From assembly GCA_016934355.1 (NCBI GenBank), contig JAFGTA010000219.1, positions 1 through 6,715 of the forward strand: a stretch of DNA of 6,715 nt. Direction: 5' to 3'. Positions within the stretch are counted from its first letter, which is position 1. The number at the start of each line of letters is the position of its first letter. The position numbers were made by a program, and so were the translations under genes. The notes under the pieces are model-generated. The model saw only the letters and a list, made by a program, of their open reading frames with translations, ran no database searches and was not told where the DNA came from. Positions 1 through 5,856 of the stretch are shown here, piece after piece. Origin of the DNA: Candidatus Bathyarchaeota archaeon. Its GTDB lineage: Archaea > Thermoproteota > Bathyarchaeia > TCS64.

Positions 1-1548
1 GCCCTCAGCATGGCCAAGGGCTACTACATGGCGACGGGAAGGGCGCAGGCGCTGCTCACACACGTCGTGACGGGGCTGCTCCACGGCGCCATGGAGCTCA
101 AGGCCGCCTACACAGACCAGATACCGCTGCTGCTTTTCGTCGGCCAGAACAGGACCCACGACGGCGAGGTCTACGGCGGCACGCCGGGGCCCCACTACCT
201 CAGCTTCACGGAGGTCGGGGGCCAGCAGCGCCTCGTCCAGCCCTACGTCAAGTGGGCCGACAGCCCCGAGACCAACGCCAACATCCTCGACACCATCCAG
301 AGGGCTTACCAGATAGCGTCCAGCGACGTCAAGGGGCCGGTGCTGCTCAACGTGTCCCGTGAACTGCTGTTCGAGAAGATGAGCAGCATGAAGCTGCCCC
401 CGCCCTACGTGGAGCCAACTAGAACAAGCGCAGACCCCGCCGCGATCAGAAAACTAGCACAGATGATGGCGGAAGCCGAGAACCCGATGATCTACACTAG
501 GCACCTCGGCAGGAACAGGGGCGCCGTCCAGTCGCTGGTGTCTCTCGCCGAGTTCCTGAGCGTACCCGTGTTCGAGACCCCCGGCTACATGAACTTCCCC
601 ACCGATCACCCCCTCCACATGGGCGCCGATATGACCCCGTACCTCGGCGACGCCGACCTGATACTCGTCATAGACGCGAGCTCGTGGCCCCCGTGGTACC
701 CGCCGAAGAGCATCAGAGAGAAGAGCAAGGCCAAAGTCGTCTTCATCGACTTGGACCCCCTGCAGTTGAAGTACCCCGTCTACGGGTATCCCGCCGATAT
801 GCTCGTGACTGCCGACTCTAGCCTCGCCATGCCCCAGCTCATAGAGTCGCTGGAGGCGATTAGGAAGGATGAGGCGAAGGTCGAGGAGCGCCTCGATAAG
901 TGGACTCATGAGCACAAGCGGATAAGGGAGGAGCTGAGACGGAAGGCACTCGAGGCCAAGGACGAGCAGCCCATAGACCCTGTCTGGCTCTGCCACTGCA
1001 TAGACGAGGTGATAGACAGGGACACTGTGATCGTCAACGAGACCATAACCCACGGCGGCCCGATCCACAGGTACATCGAGAGCAACCGCGTCGTCCCCGG
1101 CACCCGATACGAGTCCACTGGCCCCGTCGCCCACACGGGGCTCGGGCAGGGAATGGGCATAGCCCTAGGCGTCAAGCTCGCTGAGCCCGACAAGACCGTC
1201 ATAGCCCTCGAGGGCGACGGGACCTTCAACTATAACCCGGTGCTCGCCTGCTTCGGCGCCTCACAGGAGTACGACATACCGTTCATGACGGTCATCTACA
1301 ACAACGGCTGCTACGCCGCCATGAAGGGACACGGGCGCTACTACCCCGAAGGCCACTCCGTGACGCACGCCCAGTACTACGGCGTCGGGTGCGGCCCGTC
1401 ACCTGAGTACGCGAGGCTCGCGGACGCCTACGGTGGCTACTCGGAGACAGTCGAGGACCCGTCGGAAGTCAAGCCCGCCCTCCTGAGAGCCCTGAAACAG
1501 GTGCGGGACGGAAGGCTCACTCTGCTGGACGTGAGGCTCAGCAGGTAG
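1..1548 (+). CDS. ThDP-dependent enzyme, acetolactate synthase/benzoylformate decarboxylase superfamily (5' partial)
   Basis: The reading frame is open from base 1 (Ala-Leu-Ser before the first Met at 10), so that Met is internal. ALSMAKGYYMATGR matches the segment just after the catalytic Glu of the pyrimidine domain in this superfamily. Roughly the first 50-60 residues, including that Glu, lie outside the window. Numbering from Met10: rest of the pyrimidine domain to about 125, central domain about 145-280 (GADMTPYLGDADLILVID), and pyrophosphate domain about 330-500. The cofactor/Mg motif is GDG at 402-404 with NN at 431-432. The family makes or breaks C-C bonds next to a carbonyl (2-oxoacid decarboxylation, acyloin or acyl-CoA lyase chemistry), normally as a cytoplasmic dimer or tetramer. 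The 'VSRELLFEK' end of the first domain and 'NNGCYAAMKGHG' after the motif do not look like housekeeping IlvB, so the substrate is unknown. The HAD gene follows after 40 nt on the same strand but has its own promoter-like box. The superfamily call is firm; the reaction is not. Confidence 0.9.
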   Translation, partial: ALSMAKGYYMATGRAQALLTHVVTGLLHGAMELKAAYTDQIPLLLFVGQNRTHDGEVYGGTPGPHYLSFTEVGGQQRLVQPYVKWADSPETNANILDTIQRAYQIASSDVKGPVLLNVSRELLFEKMSSMKLPPPYVEPTRTSADPAAIRKLAQMMAEAENPMIYTRHLGRNRGAVQSLVSLAEFLSVPVFETPGYMNFPTDHPLHMGADMTPYLGDADLILVIDASSWPPWYPPKSIREKSKAKVVFIDLDPLQLKYPVYGYPADMLVTADSSLAMPQLIESLEAIRKDEAKVEERLDKWTHEHKRIREELRRKALEAKDEQPIDPVWLCHCIDEVIDRDTVIVNETITHGGPIHRYIESNRVVPGTRYESTGPVAHTGLGQGMGIALGVKLAEPDKTVIALEGDGTFNYNPVLACFGASQEYDIPFMTVIYNNGCYAAMKGHGRYYPEGHSVTHAQYYGVGCGPSPEYARLADAYGGYSETVEDPSEVKPALLRALKQVRDGRLTLLDVRLSR

Positions 1549-1560
1549 CCCCGATTAATC

Positions 1561-1566
1561 TTATTA
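1561..1566 (+). promoter_or_regulatory. TATA-like box of the HAD gene (leaderless start)
   Basis: TTATTA, within the AT-rich stretch 1554-1566, is centred about 25 nt before the ATG at 1589. That is the archaeal TATA-to-start-site distance, and no Shine-Dalgarno sequence precedes the ATG (GTTTCATGAGAC). This suggests a leaderless mRNA for the HAD gene, separate from the ThDP enzyme, although read-through from upstream is also possible. It is inferred from sequence and spacing only. Confidence 0.45.
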
Positions 1567-1588
1567 CCCTACACACGTTTCATGAGAC

Positions 1589-2254
1589 ATGTCTATCAAA
1601 GCCGTCATCTTCGACCTCTTCAAGACGCTCGGCGAGTTCAAGTGGTATATAACGGACAGCGATGCCACGTCTCTACTGAGGAAGAGAGGATACGAGGTGT
1701 ACCCACAGGCCTGGGGGCACGCTTTCGGCTTCGTCGTATTCATAGACTATCCCAGAAGAGGGTATGACACACACGAGGCACTGTTCGATCAGATATTCAA
1801 TCGGTTGGAGGTGGAAGTCGACGAGAGCACAGTCAAGGAGCTCGCTGACCTGTTCAGGAGCAGCCCGTTTGTGCTATATGACGGCTCGACCGAGGCGTTG
1901 AGACTGGTCAAGGATGCTGGCTTGAAGACGGCGGTAGCCACGTCGACTCCCAGGCCGTTCTTCATCAAAGGGATAAAACCCATCGAGAGCTACTTGGACT
2001 TCGTCTGCACTGGTTACGAGGCGGGCTACGAGAAGTCAAACCCCCAGATTTATCATAGGATACTTGACAGATTAGAGGTTAATCCGGAGGAGGCCGCTGT
2101 GATAGGGGATAACCCTACACTGGACATAGCCAACGCGAAACGGCTCGGGCTGAGGACCATCCAGATAGTCAGGGAAGGGGACCCCTCAGAATACGCCGAC
2201 GCGACTGCACAGGGCATCCTCGACGCCGTAAACGTGCTTATGAAGTGGGTCTAG
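1589..2254 (+). CDS. HAD-superfamily hydrolase (dehalogenase/phosphatase-like)
   Basis: This is a 221-residue cytoplasmic HAD protein, a normal length for subfamily I with an alpha-helical cap between motifs I and II. Motif I is FDLFKTL with nucleophile Asp9 and Thr13. The usual +2 general acid/base Asp of phosphatases is Phe11, and the common Gly before Thr is Lys12. Motif II is the Thr/Ser around 118-119 (VATSTP). Motif III is Lys149 in GYEKSNPQIY. Motif IV is GDNPTLD with Asp174 and Asp179. The residues from 15 to about 95 (many aromatics, an FDQIF helix) would form the cap. DxF in motif I resembles L-2-haloacid dehalogenases and other non-phosphatase or poorly characterised HADs, so a plain phosphatase is not assured. 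The ATG at 1589 starts right before the conserved first strand. Another ATG at 1582 is in a different frame. The gene ends 7 nt before the 3' end of a tRNA gene on the opposite strand. The substrate cannot be named. Confidence 0.88.
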   Translation: MSIKAVIFDLFKTLGEFKWYITDSDATSLLRKRGYEVYPQAWGHAFGFVVFIDYPRRGYDTHEALFDQIFNRLEVEVDESTVKELADLFRSSPFVLYDGSTEALRLVKDAGLKTAVATSTPRPFFIKGIKPIESYLDFVCTGYEAGYEKSNPQIYHRILDRLEVNPEEAAVIGDNPTLDIANAKRLGLRTIQIVREGDPSEYADATAQGILDAVNVLMKWV

Positions 2255-2261
2255 TTGAATG

Positions 2262-2340
2262 TGGTGCTCCCGCCGGGATTCGAACCCGGGATCTCCGGCT
2301 CGAGAGGCCGGAATCCTTAACCGGACTAGACGACAGGAGC
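2262..2340 (-). tRNA. tRNA-Glu (anticodon CTC), CCA encoded
   Basis: Read on the minus strand, a full cloverleaf can be folded. The acceptor stem GCTCCTG pairs with CGGGAGC (one G-T pair), followed by discriminator A and an encoded CCA at 2264-2262. The D arm has a short GTCT/GGAT stem and an 11-nt loop containing GG. The anticodon stem CCGGC/GCCGG encloses the loop CTCTCGA, giving anticodon CTC (bases 2304-2302) that reads GAG. The variable loop is 5 nt, and the T arm is CCGGG-TTCGAAT-CCCGG. The mature body is 76 nt without CCA, and no intron or bulge-helix-bulge is seen. GAG is a very common Glu codon in the neighbouring genes. It is transcribed away from the GH gene and toward the end of the HAD gene. 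A TATA-like box lies about 26 nt before its 5' end. Confidence 0.96.
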
Positions 2341-2363
2341 GCGTACCGAATATGTTCAAAGCC

Positions 2364-2375
2364 TACATAAAAAAG
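2364..2375 (-). promoter_or_regulatory. TATA box of tRNA-Glu
   Basis: On the minus strand this reads CTTTTTTATGTA. The TATGTA core (2369-2364) is centred about 26 nt upstream of the mature tRNA 5' end at 2340, the expected archaeal TBP position for a transcript starting at or close to the mature end. It is the most AT-rich stretch in the divergent tRNA/GH spacer. Confidence 0.6.
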
Positions 2376-2390
2376 TATCCTAGTACCGCA

Positions 2391-2420
2391 TTCTCTATAA
2401 CAGTTAGATTTCTATGTAAA
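2391..2420 (+). promoter_or_regulatory. Promoter region of the GH-like gene, two TATA-like candidates
   Basis: Two boxes are possible. CTATAA at 2395-2400 would put the start site near 2424 with a leader of about 14 nt. TATGTA at 2413-2418 is centred about 22 nt before the TTG at 2438 and would give an essentially leaderless transcript. No Shine-Dalgarno motif is present. The spacer 2341-2437 is AT-rich and shared with the divergent tRNA promoter. Confidence 0.4.
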
Positions 2421-2435
2421 AGTCAGAGTTGACTT
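2420..2435. repeat. Inverted repeat before the GH-like start codon
   Basis: AAGTCA-GAGT-TGACTT forms perfect 6-bp arms around a 4-nt spacer and ends 2 nt before the TTG start at 2438. It lies just downstream of the second TATA-like box, where a dimeric repressor could block the start site. With arms this short it could also be chance. Confidence 0.35.
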
Positions 2436-2437
2436 AG

Positions 2438-3637
2438 TTGAATAAACGCTCTATAGGCGCAGCAGTCCTCGCGGTTTTGCTCCTAATAGTTGCGGTTAAT
2501 GCTTTGAGTGAAAAGGGGGCTCCGGGTGAGGTTATCCCTGAAGAGGAACCTGAGTCAACCATTGTTGAAGAAGAGGAAGAGGAGGTCGAAGAGACTCTCG
2601 AGACTGTCCCCACTGGTTGGAGGCAGTTTTACCTGGGGTTCACGCCCACGCCATACGACGTGACGGCTGAATCGGTTGAGACAACTTACACTCTGCTCTT
2701 AAATCACTCCGATATCGTGGTCCATCACTTCGACAGCGGCGTGCCTTGGGTCGAAGCCTACGAAGGCACCCCGTATCATGAAAAGGTGTTGTGGGAGGTA
2801 TTTCAACGGGTCAGCCACCACGCAGATGAAAAAATCTACCTCGCGTTAACCCCCATACATCAGAGCAGAACCGAAATGGCTGGTTACTGGCACACAGAAG
2901 GAAACCAGCCCAGACCCGGAGAATGGGCGGCGAAAGAGTTCGACGACCCCATGATCATAGAGGCTTACCTGAACTTCTGCGACTACATGGTTGACAAGTT
3001 CAACCCCGATTACCTGGCGTATGGAATAGAGGTCAACATGCTAGCCACAGCAAACCCGGAGACCTTCGAGACGTACCTGCTTTTCCTCGATGAAGTCTAT
3101 CCAGCGTTGAAGTCGAAACACCCCGATCTCCCCGTGTTCCTGACCTTCCAGGCCGAGTACTATTACCAGAACCTTGAAACCCAGGAACCCGCGATGGAAA
3201 GGCTTCTCCCCTACACCGACTATATGGCGTTGAGTTCCTATCCCTTCATGGCCTACCCTGACCCAGCCACGATACCCGATGACCATTTCCAGCGAATACG
3301 CGGCCTAGCACCCGAGAAACCCTACTGCATAGCGGAGACAGGGTTCCCCTCCCACAACACAACCATAGAAGAACTGTATGCGACTTTTCCCGGAAAACCT
3401 GAATGGCAGACACAGTACGTAGAGTATCTCTTCAACTCCAGCGAATCCATGGACGCAGAGTTCATCGCGTGGTTCGTATTGATAGACTACGACGCCACGT
3501 GGGAGTACCTGAAAGAGTTCATAGGACCTATCTACAGGCTCTGGATAGAGACCGGGTTGATAGACGAAAACCTACAACCAAAACCAGCGTTAAAACTATG
3601 GGATGAATGGCTGGAAAAAGGAAGAGTAGACGACTAG
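2438..3637 (+). CDS. Membrane-anchored secreted glycoside-hydrolase-like TIM-barrel protein
   Basis: This 399-residue protein starts at TTG. An in-frame TAG sits directly upstream (2435-2437), and the hydrophobic segment begins almost at once, so TTG is the best start. Residues 1-22 (NKRSIGAAVLAVLLLIVAV) form an uncleaved anchor or signal peptide. No Cys follows, so it is not a lipoprotein. Residues 31-55 are a linker with 14 Glu. The rest resembles clan GH-A (beta/alpha)8 glycosidases: YGIEVN (Glu198) fits the acid/base at the end of strand 4, IAETGFPS (Glu300) fits the nucleophile of strand 7, and the 102-residue spacing is typical. AWFVLIDYD (344-352) fits strand 8, and ENLQPKPALKLWDEWL is a usual end for such enzymes. 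It likely faces outside and may cut a polysaccharide or surface glycan; substrate and GH family number are not visible. Sequons at Asn89, 307 and 333 fit archaeal glycosylation. Its lower GC and less biased codons than its neighbours could mean transfer. It overlaps the convergent DUF4438 gene by 4 nt. Confidence 0.82.
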   Translation: MNKRSIGAAVLAVLLLIVAVNALSEKGAPGEVIPEEEPESTIVEEEEEEVEETLETVPTGWRQFYLGFTPTPYDVTAESVETTYTLLLNHSDIVVHHFDSGVPWVEAYEGTPYHEKVLWEVFQRVSHHADEKIYLALTPIHQSRTEMAGYWHTEGNQPRPGEWAAKEFDDPMIIEAYLNFCDYMVDKFNPDYLAYGIEVNMLATANPETFETYLLFLDEVYPALKSKHPDLPVFLTFQAEYYYQNLETQEPAMERLLPYTDYMALSSYPFMAYPDPATIPDDHFQRIRGLAPEKPYCIAETGFPSHNTTIEELYATFPGKPEWQTQYVEYLFNSSESMDAEFIAWFVLIDYDATWEYLKEFIGPIYRLWIETGLIDENLQPKPALKLWDEWLEKGRVDD

Positions 3638-4524
3638 ATGTCGTCCCTCAGCCTCAGTATCTTCGCGACGTTAGCATCCGGGTCGATGACAGGCTCAATG
3701 GCGCCAGTCTTCGACGTGAACAGCGTCGTGACCCCCGGGCCGTGCCCCGCCACTATACAGTTGCTGTGGGTGACGATGCCGACGCTCATGGCGCCCCTGC
3801 GGTATATCCTGCCGTAGCTGTGGTCAGCGTCCACGATGGCTACGAGGTCGCCGAACCTGATGTTGTCGAGGCCGTACTCCTCGCAGGTGGACTCGCAGAA
3901 CAGCGTGATGTCGTAGTCGCCGCTCGCCACGTGGCTGCTGCCGAGGCCTGAGCCCATTATGGCTGCGGGGATGGTGTGGGTGACGGGCACCTCAAGCTTG
4001 TCGTTCTTGATTGTGGGGTCGATCGCCTCAAGGAAGTCTGGGTCTATGTTGAACAGCTTCACGTCGGGCCGCTCTGTGAGCTTGAGGCCGACTCCGTACG
4101 CCTTGATCATCACCTTGTCCTCGATGACCAGCTTCTCCATAGTCTCCGGTTTGAAGTCCGTCATGACGTGCTCGATGCCGCCGTGCTTACCCACCACGAA
4201 GCCTTTGTCGCCCTTGGCGTCGCCGCTCACGACGGTGGCCTCGTTGCCGATGCAGCTCAGCACGTTGAGGGCGCGGCTCTGCCCGTTGGGGAACCGGCGG
4301 TCGCTCACCCTGTTCTCGACGCTGACCCCGGGCTCCACGTGGTCGGCCATCCAGCCGACGGCGGGGTCGCCCACCCTTATGTTGTATGTGATTCCGCCGA
4401 CGCCGGGCAGCACAACGGGCTCGCCGTCGGCAGTTATCTTGTAGACGGCGTCGCTGATCACGGGGCTCACCACTTCACCGATCACCGATATCTTGACTAT
4501 CTTGTCGCGGTTCGTCTTGACCAT
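3634..4524 (-). CDS. DUF4438-type conserved protein of unknown function
   Basis: This 296-residue protein has no signal peptide or membrane segment and is probably cytoplasmic. The pattern 'PGVGGITYNIRVGD...DHVEPGVS' near residues 40-67, 'GSGLGSSH' at 191-198 and 'VGIVTHSNCIVAGHGPGVTTL' toward the end match what I recall of DUF4438, a family of scattered archaeal and thermophilic bacterial proteins (Thermotoga TM1086-like); no search was possible. Polar residues in Gly-rich turns (Asp61, His62, Glu64, His114, His119, His183, His198, Asp203, Asp205, Asp232, Asp234, His235, His253, His261) suggest a metal or active site, but no reaction is established. I chose the ATG at 4524, which begins MVKTN with AGGT 8 nt upstream. 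An in-frame TTG at 4533 adds three residues and sits 26 nt after a TATA-like box, so it is a real alternative. The stop codon shares CTAG with the stop of the GH-like gene. It is divergent from the permease gene across a 113-nt spacer. Confidence 0.82.
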   Translation of the reverse strand: MVKTNRDKIVKISVIGEVVSPVISDAVYKITADGEPVVLPGVGGITYNIRVGDPAVGWMADHVEPGVSVENRVSDRRFPNGQSRALNVLSCIGNEATVVSGDAKGDKGFVVGKHGGIEHVMTDFKPETMEKLVIEDKVMIKAYGVGLKLTERPDVKLFNIDPDFLEAIDPTIKNDKLEVPVTHTIPAAIMGSGLGSSHVASGDYDITLFCESTCEEYGLDNIRFGDLVAIVDADHSYGRIYRRGAMSVGIVTHSNCIVAGHGPGVTTLFTSKTGAIEPVIDPDANVAKILRLRDDI

Positions 4525-4556
4525 CTGTATCAACCTATTTTCGGCGGCTCGTGAGG

Positions 4557-4562
4557 TTAAAG
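4557..4562 (-). promoter_or_regulatory. TATA-like box of the DUF4438 gene
   Basis: On the minus strand this reads CTTTAA, centred about 26 nt before the alternative TTG at 4533 and 35 nt before the ATG at 4524. It predicts a start site near 4533, giving either a leaderless TTG message or a leader of about 9 nt to the ATG. TTTAAAA at 4586-4592 is another AT-rich candidate with a longer leader. Confidence 0.35.
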
Positions 4563-4596
4563 CTATCGAGGGGTGCTCCTGATCCTTTAAAAGTAG

Positions 4597-4608
4597 GTAG
4601 AATTCTAC
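4597..4608. repeat. Perfect 12-bp palindrome, possible operator
   Basis: GTAGAATTCTAC is a perfect palindrome in the DUF4438/permease divergent spacer. It abuts the TATGTA box proposed for the permease gene, covering the BRE position where TFB binds. A dimeric archaeal regulator there could block or help the permease promoter and perhaps affect the DUF4438 promoter. A chance palindrome cannot be excluded. Confidence 0.4.
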
Positions 4609-4614
4609 TATGTA
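4609..4614 (+). promoter_or_regulatory. TATA-like box of the ABC permease gene
   Basis: TATGTA is centred about 26 nt before the ATG at 4638, predicting a leaderless transcript. The same hexamer sits at the same distance from the tRNA-Glu 5' end. GAGG at 4633-4636 is only 1 nt from the ATG, too close to act as a Shine-Dalgarno site. Confidence 0.45.
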
Positions 4615-4637
4615 CGATTCCGTCGCATCGATGAGGC

Positions 4638-5855
4638 ATGGATTTGAAGCTGCTAGACATAACGGTGCTCTCGGCCGAGGGGCTGAGGGAGAGGAAGTTC
4701 AGGGTCGCCCTCAACGTGCTTGGCATCCTCGTGGGCTGCGCTGCGGTGACGGGTCTGATATCCCTCGCGGACGGCATGAACACCCAGGTCAAGGACCAGC
4801 TCAGTATGATAGGCACCAACACCCTCTTCGTCCTGCCCGGAGAATCCGAGGAGGCCGCCAAGTCGATGAGCGCAACAGGGATACTGGAGTCGGCTGGGCT
4901 CACTTGGAGAGACCGGGAGACGATATCGAACATCCGCGGAGTCTATCAGACATGCGAGCTATCCACCGACTCAGGTGCGTTCGAGTTCCGCGGCGAAACA
5001 TACCGCACCAAGGTGATGGGCGTTGGCTGGACGTTCCTTCAGATAAACAAGGACATCGAGCTATCGGAGGGCCGGTTCTTCAAGAGCGGCGACAAGGCGG
5101 TGTGCATCATCGGGAAAAACATAGCCCAGCCACCCGACGAGGACGAGCCGATAATCGGTTCAGGCGACAGGATCAAGCTGCAGGTAACAGTGGCGGGTGA
5201 GGCGAAGGAGATGACCCTCCGCGTCGTAGGCGTGCTGGCAGAGCACGGCAGCATATTCGGACTCAACGCAGACGACATAATAGGGGTGCCCTTCCGAACA
5301 TTCGACCAGCTATACGAGACAGGGGGCTCCACGAGCATAGTCCAGGCGTACGTCAAGGACGCCGATGACATCGACGACGTTGAGCAGAGCCTCAAGGACA
5401 GGCTTGGCGACGACTACATCATTGTGTCTCCGAACTCGGCGATCAACGTTATGAAGGAGGTCACAGGCACAATCCAGGCGGTCCTCGGAGGGATCGCTGC
5501 GATAAGCCTCTTCGTGGCGGGCCTAGGCATAGTAAACACGATGGCTGTCTCTGTCAACGAGCGCACCCGTGAGATAGGGACGATGAAGGCGATAGGAGCC
5601 AAGAGCGTCGACATACTTCTGCTGTTCCTGAGCGAGGCGGTCTACACGGGGCTCATAGGAGGAGTGGTCGGCTCGACGCTCGGGTTCACCATGGGTAAAA
5701 TTGCTGGACAGTTCATAGGGCTGCCCGTAGGGCACAGTCTACCCCTCGCGTTCGCGGTGATAGCGTTCGCCCTCGTGACGAGCGTACTCTCGGGAGCTGG
5801 CCCCGCCTACAGGGCATCCAAGATGGACCCCGTTAAGGCGCTTAGACAGGAGTAG
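4638..5855 (+). CDS. MacB/FtsX-type ABC transporter permease
   Basis: This 405-residue protein is a typical length for a stand-alone MacB-type permease. Residues about 1-20 form the cytoplasmic N-terminus, with the first membrane helix at 22-44 (ALNVLGILVGCAAVTGLISL). A large extracytoplasmic MacB_PCD domain covers about 45-275, and three more helices lie near 281-301, 326-352 and 369-389. NERTREIGTMKAIGA (307-321) after helix 2 is the conserved FtsX-family loop that contacts the ATPase, and the ending YRASKMDPVKALRQE is the classic C-terminus. These proteins dimerise and, with a cytoplasmic LolD/MacB-like ATPase, do mechanical work across the membrane: export of peptides, lipoproteins or drugs, or signalling. 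Here they would act in the cytoplasmic membrane of an archaeon. No ATPase gene is adjacent: the gene upstream is divergent and the one downstream convergent. It must therefore pair with an ATPase encoded elsewhere. It ends 1 nt before the stop of the convergent reductase. The family is firm; the cargo is unknown. Confidence 0.93.
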   Translation: MDLKLLDITVLSAEGLRERKFRVALNVLGILVGCAAVTGLISLADGMNTQVKDQLSMIGTNTLFVLPGESEEAAKSMSATGILESAGLTWRDRETISNIRGVYQTCELSTDSGAFEFRGETYRTKVMGVGWTFLQINKDIELSEGRFFKSGDKAVCIIGKNIAQPPDEDEPIIGSGDRIKLQVTVAGEAKEMTLRVVGVLAEHGSIFGLNADDIIGVPFRTFDQLYETGGSTSIVQAYVKDADDIDDVEQSLKDRLGDDYIIVSPNSAINVMKEVTGTIQAVLGGIAAISLFVAGLGIVNTMAVSVNERTREIGTMKAIGAKSVDILLLFLSEAVYTGLIGGVVGSTLGFTMGKIAGQFIGLPVGHSLPLAFAVIAFALVTSVLSGAGPAYRASKMDPVKALRQE

Positions 5856-5856
5856 C

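Noticed and set aside
10..12. ATG at 10 as the true start of the ThDP enzyme.
   Set aside because: The frame is open to base 1, and the sequence around it matches the interior of the pyrimidine domain. A start here would lose the catalytic Glu region.
454..1229. Minus-strand open frames opposite the ThDP enzyme.
   Set aside because: The plus strand carries clear ThDP-family motifs throughout this stretch; the reverse frames carry none.
1582..1767. Open frame from ATG 1582 overlapping the HAD gene.
   Set aside because: It is in another frame and Arg-rich, and the HAD frame has all four motifs.
2262..2437. tRNA-Glu as an integration site with the GH-like gene as cargo.
   Set aside because: No repeat of the tRNA 3' end, integrase or att-like pair is visible in the window. 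The GH-like gene also lies on the 5' side of the tRNA.
2438..2510. Lipoprotein signal in the GH-like protein.
   Set aside because: There is no Cys after the hydrophobic segment (LIVAVNALSEKG), so no lipobox.
3959..4554. Long plus-strand open frames opposite the DUF4438 gene.
   Set aside because: They are antisense shadows of a GC-rich gene. Their translations are low-complexity and resemble no family, while the minus frame gives a coherent protein.
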